DNA of 64,000 bases. Source: Panicum virgatum (taxonomy: Eukaryota; Streptophyta; Magnoliopsida; Poales; Poaceae). Shown here piece by piece: positions 58,916 to 64,000 of the stretch; position 1 is the stretch's first letter, and every line of letters starts with the position of its first letter. The stretch lies in assembly GCF_016808335.1 (NCBI RefSeq), contig NC_053140.1, positions 31,984,586-32,048,585 on the forward strand, read 5' to 3'. A program made the position numbers and the translations under genes. The notes under the pieces were generated by a model that did not search any database, was not told the DNA's origin, and saw only the letters and a program-made list of their open reading frames with translations.

Positions 58916-61900
58916 TGTAACACCCGGTTTATAAAAGGACATAAACCGAGCAATCATATGCGTGCCAGGATCAAGTCTCACGTATATACAATAGAATGAA
59001 CCATATATCACAGCACATATCACGTAAAAAGATATAATAAAGCAAATACGAATGTTATTTATTACATGAATGACAAAATGTCTGATACAGTGGAAGCGTA
59101 AAAACATATACGAAGACTCGTCGGAAGCTGGGCACCACAGGGACGTCGACTAGGAGACGAATGCCTAAAAGTCCTCGTACTCCTGGTAGCTCTGGGTGAA
59201 CTCCCTCGCATCGGCAGGAACTGAGCAGCAGTAGAGTATCCCCAAGAGGAAAAAGAGTAGAGTAGGCAAGAGTGAGTACACAACTTGTACTCAACAAGTA
59301 TAACACAAACTATGAGGCTCTAAGGTTGGCTGACTCAACTGCATTAGCTTTTAAGTCTTGGCAAAGTTTTATTAAAGCTAATTACTACAAGTTAGTGAAT
59401 TACCATAAACCCAGTTACATAGTAATTAATCAAAATTAATTATGAACTACTAAGAACCAAACCAAATCAAGCCACCCGGGGAAACCCCCCTAATCAAAGG
59501 AAGATAACCCCACTAATGAAAAGGAGGATCTGGGCCGCTCATGACCGTGAGCACGGCTAGTATACCAGTTTTACACTCTGCAGAGGTTGCACATCTTTAC
59601 CCACAAGTCGTGAGCTATGCCAGTTGTTCATCACACTTCCTTAGGTGAGGTGACTAGCAAACTCACTACGAGGCCGTTACAAAGAATCTCGTTGGTAAGG
59701 CATAACCGTGAGGGTTGGATCGGTGACTATGGAGCAAGTCTAGTGGGCGTCTAGCACACAGCACAGACGAGGCCACTCAGCACGAGGGCCATAGAAGCTT
59801 ACCACCCTTGCCCCGCAAGTAAGTTACTCCAAACCAAAAAGACCTAATTAGTAAGCCAAGACCATCCCATTCTAGTCTTGTGGTAGCGCTGTTGTTCCAG
59901 GTTGTCGCTCTATGAACCGGTCCTTATGGAGAGTGGTCAACCAAGTACTAAGCACCGTGCTGGCCCCCTAAACCATGTTTCTAATAAAACATATTTTTAA
60001 GGACGCACAAACCACTCAAGCACACAGCACAGAGGGTCGGCTCCAGAATTAAGTTGCATAAGATCATTAATCAAATTAATTAAAAGGGACCATTATATGT
60101 GAGAGTGCAGCAACCTAGCACAACTAACCAAAATGCAACCCGAGGGATATATAAAGGATATAAAGTGGCTAGGAAAATCCTTATAGGCATACAGTATTAA
60201 AATGCAGTATGAAAATATATTTAAAGTGATAGGAGTTGTTCATGTTATACTTGCCTTCCTCAAACTATTCCTGCTGCTCAAACTGCTCAAAGGAAGGTGG
60301 CTGCTCCGGGTACTAGTGCTGGTGCTCCTCCGGTAGCTCAACGTCTACTCACGAACACATGGCCAAAAACAAGGCAAAAATATAAACATACAAGAAAATA
60401 AGAGCAAAAACTAAGAAACAGTACAACAATACATAAAAATAGCAAACAAAACTAAGCTAGAACTATTCTATGCGTTACAACGATGGCGTGGACATAAAGA
60501 ACACCTAAAATGAAGTTAAAACGCAAAATCTAGGGCTAAAACAAGTTCGAGGGGCTAAACTATGAGAAAACTAAAAGTTCTAGGGGTTCTGTGCAAAAAC
60601 CGAGGACCTAAATGTAATTAAACCATAGCTGCAGGGGTTAGCACGCAAAACTACCAGGGGTGGATGGCGGGTTCTAAAAAGGAAAAGATCAAGGGTCTAA
60701 GTGCAAAAAACTAGGCCTCAGTGTAAATACTTTTACACTAACTAGGACCGCGAGTTAATTCCAGAGAAACCCGGGGTCTCTATAGCAAAATGGCCAGGCA
60801 CTAACCAGTATCCCCTCGGTTGACTCAGGCTTGATCTATTCTGGGCTGTGGATCTGGGATCGGACGGCCACGGGCGGTTGGGCGCGCGGAGCGGCGGCGC
60901 GAGTCGCCGGAGCAGAGCTCTCGCGGCGGAGCAGCGCCGGAGTTGGCCAAATTGGCCGCTCCGGGGCTCGGTTCGGCCTGCGGTTTGGCCGTGGGTGGAG
61001 TACGCAATGTGCGTAATCCACCTGGGGTTATGGCGGGGCTCGCCGGGGTGCGGAGCAGCGGGCACGGGTAAGGGGGCAGATCTGCGGTGGCGGACTCGCC
61101 GGCGTGCGATGTTCGTGCCTTTCTGAGGGCCGGGTGAGAGTGCAAAAGGTGCGTGGGGCTCCTGTGTAGCAAGCGCAATGCGATACAGGCCGCGCACGGC
61201 GTTGGGTGGCTCTGCAGGTGGTTCGCCACGGCAAACAGCGGGGCTGCACGGCGGCAGAGCACCGGCGAGCGGTGTCCCGGCCGCTGCAAAGGGCTACGGT
61301 CTAACTAACCTTGCGCAAAAGGACAAGGGAAGTGGGCTTGTGCTCACCGAGGGCTCATGGTGGCTGGAGCTGCTGCGCAGGGTGGTCGGCGATGGGGTCC
61401 GACAGTGAACCTCGGTGCTGCGTTCGCGGTCCAGGCTCTGTGGGGTTCCTCCGGGCTTCGGATCTCCATGGGAAGGTGCAGCGATGCTCTGCGAAGGTGT
61501 TATGGGGGTCAGGGAGGCTCGGAGATGGCCGGCGGCGAGGAATCACTCAGTTTCGGGCTTACCTATGGTAGCGGTGTTGAGGGAGAAAACCGGCGCTGGG
61601 GAGGCTGCACTCAACCTCCAGAGGCTTGGCGAGGTTCCTGACGTCGAGGCGGGGCTTCTGCGGTACTTGGCAGGGCCTGGGAGGCGGTGGCTTGGCCGGT
61701 CTACGGCGGTGCAAGGAGGTCTGCGCGGTGGAGCAGAGCGGCGGGTGGATCTCGGGCTCGGGGCAGCGCTGAAGTGGCAGGTGGAGTGCAGGGGAGGCCG
61801 TGGGGTGCGTTTAAAGAAAGGAGGCTGAGGATCACGGTGCGCGGGTGATGGTAGGTGGGCACCTGCGATCTCGCCGGGGCGCGGGTGCTGATTCTGCGGC

Positions 61901-62095
61901 TCGCAACCACCCGGAGCGATCCCGGGCTTCTGGGATTGCGGCCTCTAGAAGGAAAGGGTGCGGCAGCACTGACCAGAGGGTCCGCACGGTTGGGGTGGCC
62001 CACGGGGCAGCGGGTCGCGGTGCTGTGGAGCAGAGCTGCGCGAGCGAGCGTCACGGCGGGGAAGAAGGGTCTGACTCGTGGGACCAGCGCGTCAG
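58916..62095 (-). repeat. LTR of element H (A-D family, minus strand), split by I
   Basis: The left end TGTAACACCCGG is the LTR's 3' end on the minus strand. No primer site lies outside it, so this is a 3' or solo LTR. It shares the conserved blocks of A's and C's LTRs. The GC-rich part is at about 60830-62095. The LTR's own 5' end was displaced by I at 62096. Likely left TSD: ACTAT (58911-58915). The many frames over the GC-rich block are unsupported. Confidence 0.88.
59165..60344 (-). pseudogene. Decayed copy of LTR-internal spliced ORF, element H
   Basis: Exon 60344-60255 (90 nt) keeps its length and GCAAGT donor but has two in-frame TAG codons. Exon 59220-59165 (56 nt) is open and ends YQEYEDF then TAG, with conservative or silent changes (GAC to GAG; TTC to TTT; GAC to GAT) against B. 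Confidence 0.45.
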
Positions 62096-62474
62096 TGTAA
62101 CACCCTAATTTAAATTTCCTATTTAATAATAAATTTAATTGGCTTAATTTGATTTTCTATGATTTAATTTGCTTAGCCTTGCATTTATAATTTATTTTTG
62201 CTTCATAAAGTAATTAAAATCTATTTTAGGACTAACATGTTTGCGCATTCATGCTGGTGCATAATTTTATTTGATTGAGTGTGGTTTAATTCAAATTCAA
62301 ATTTGAATTCAAATAGGTTTAGTTTGGTTTGAATTAGAAATAGAAAAGGAAAGGAAATAGAAGAAGAAAAAGAGAAGAACCAATCCAGCCCAAAACCCCA
62401 AACCAGTTCGGCCCACCCTCTTCTCGGCGGCCCAGCCCAGCTCTCCTTTCCCTCCAGCCCAAACTCCCCACGGC
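62096..62474 (+). repeat. LTR fragment of element I (A-D family), split by J
   Basis: 379 bp starting TGTAACACCC, inserted in H. The preceding GTCAG (62091-62095) is the likely left TSD. It stops where J begins. Confidence 0.85.
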
Positions 62475-64000
62475 TGTAACACCCTAATTTAAATTTCAGC
62501 TTTAATAATAAATTTAATTGGTTTTATTTAATTTTCTAAGGCTTTATATGTTTAGTCTTGCATTTAATCAAATTTTTGATCCATAAGTAATTAAAATTTA
62601 TCATAGGGTTAAAATGTTTGTGCATTCATGCTGGTGCATTGCTCTTTTTGTTTGAGTGCTAGGGTTTTGAATTCAAATTCAAATATGGATTCAATTAGAT
62701 TTGAGTAGAGTTTGAAATAGGAAAATAGAAATAGAAAAGGAGAATCCCAAGAACCCAAACCCAACCCAAACCAACCAACCCAGCCCGGCCTGCTCCCTAC
62801 TCCCCTCTCTGTGGCCCGGCAGCCCAGCTCCAACACTCCCGTGGCCCAGCTCGCCCCCTCCCCACTCACAGCCCGCGACCCGCGTTCCTCAGCGCCCGCT
62901 GCCGCGCTCTTTCCTCACTAGCAAGAGTGGCCCACATGTCAGCACCCACGTACCGGCCCAGCAAACCCGCGCAGTGCAGCAGCCCAGCACGCCGTGCCCT
63001 CGGCCCAGCAGAGCCCCAACAAGTCAGCGCCCGCACCCCGCGCCAGCGCACCGCGCGCCCCACCAACAGCCCTGGCCCACCTGCAGATCCTTCTTCCCCG
63101 CTTCCTCCGCGCGCTCACCGGCTATGCCGAGATCACGACCGTGATCTCTGGTGATCCCCTACCATCCCGCGCACCCAGATCTCGGGCCTCCCTCTTTAAA
63201 CCGCCCCCGAACCTCCCTGCTCCCTATCCTCCCATCCCACAGCCGCCGACCCCCAACCCTAGCGCCTCCGCCCTTGCCTCACCGTAGCTTGACTCTGCGC
63301 CGCCGTGGACCGGCTGCCCCGCTACACCAGAGCCCCGGCCATGCCGCGTAGAAGAACCGCCTCGACGCATGGAGTCTTCCCGCGGCCACCACCATCGACC
63401 CCGGTCCATGCCGCGCCGGGATTTCGCCTAACTTCCGCCGAAGGTGAGCTCGGCCCGCCGTGCAATTTCTCGCCGCCGGCAATCCTCGGATCGTCCTGAC
63501 CGCCGTGGCTTCCTCGCAGGCACTCCACGAGCCGACCTGCGAAGTCTAGGGGCCCGGAGTATTTCAGTGTCGACCCACCCGCGCGAGCCGCGTGGACACT
63601 CGCCGCCAGCCTACGCCGCCAACCCTCCTGCGCGACCCTCCTACCGATCCCGATCCTCGGTGAGCTACTGCACATCTCCCTGTTATAATTGCTCCGAATC
63701 CCTTACCCAGTAGAGCGCTCCAGTAGCGGGAATGCTCTCGCCGGCGAGCTCTGTGGCCGCCGAGCCGCCATGGCCATTGGACTCCCTGCTCATCTCGATG
63801 CCGACCCGCGCAGCATGCTCCAGAGGACAACACGCATCGCACTTGTTCTTTTGCACTAGATAGCGGCCCTAATGACCCTCTATAGCGCTCGAACCGCTAC
63901 TCCGGTGAACTCGCCGCCGCGGAGCTTCGTCTCCGCCGGGTTCCGCCGCCCTGCCCCGCGCTCGACTGTTCCTGGCCGCAGGATCACGATCAGGCAGCCC
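62475..64000 (+). repeat. LTR of element J (A-D family), partial at window end
   Basis: Starts TGTAACACCC. It shows the promoter-like block: TTTAAA (63195-63200), telo-box AACCCTAGCG (63255-63264), donor CGAAG|GTGAGC near 63444, acceptor CTCGCAG near 63521, donor CCTCG|GTGAGC near 63660. The coding-like exons would lie beyond 64000. Likely left TSD: ACGGC (62470-62474). Confidence 0.85.

Overview
This is a plant nuclear window, almost certainly from a grass and probably panicoid (inference: very GC-rich gene-like stretches, 2.6-3.8 kb LTRs of chromovirus type, deep nesting). I see no ordinary single-copy host gene, tRNA or rRNA. Essentially everything is Ty3/gypsy LTR-retrotransposon sequence, stacked by successive insertion.

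Layout. The oldest layer on the + strand is F, a decayed multi-exon 'putative gypsy type transposon' ORF preceded by a 59-bp minisatellite. It appears at 7548-8978, 20642-22886 and 53910-54084. Element A (minus, 1-7547, cut by the window edge) lies to its left. Element B (8979-20641, TSD GAAGA) is a full-length insertion in F. A minus-strand LTR of a second family (pieces L 22887-23054 and K 53304-53909, TSD CATGT/CGTGT) also sits in F, and it was later split by elements C and E. Element C (from 23055) is broken in its integrase by full-length element D (30102-42165, TSD GCTAT). C's 3' LTR is fused at about 43276 to a truncated LTR of element E (minus, to 53303), which marks a deletion. To the right, F is hit by G (minus; 3' LTR 54085-55516, interior to 57903). 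G is hit by G2 (plus, LTR from 57904), G2 by H (minus, 58916-62095), H by I (plus, from 62096) and I by J (plus, from 62475 to the window end).

Elements A, B, C, D, H, I and J form one chromovirus-like family (LTR ends TGTAACACCC...GGGTGTTACA, initiator-Met primer site, gag-pol with chromodomain). E is a related but distinct family with one uninterrupted 1510-codon gag-pol. F, G, G2 and L/K belong to other groups.

Three signals go beyond routine annotation. (1) In A-D, gag carries a 110-113 bp GT-AG intron at one fixed codon boundary; E lacks it. (2) The long LTRs look like small plant genes: a TATA-like box, a telo-box, leader donors, then two short coding exons joined by a phase-1 GC-AG intron, an acidic stop-terminated end and an AATAAA-bearing tail. 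The same layout occurs in both families, with exon lengths fixed in every family-1 LTR that is complete there. No start codon was found. (3) A perfect hairpin overlaps or abuts the pol stop codon just before the polypurine tract, with a compensatory base-pair change in one copy.

All joins, ages and lineage names are by eye; no search or alignment program was run.
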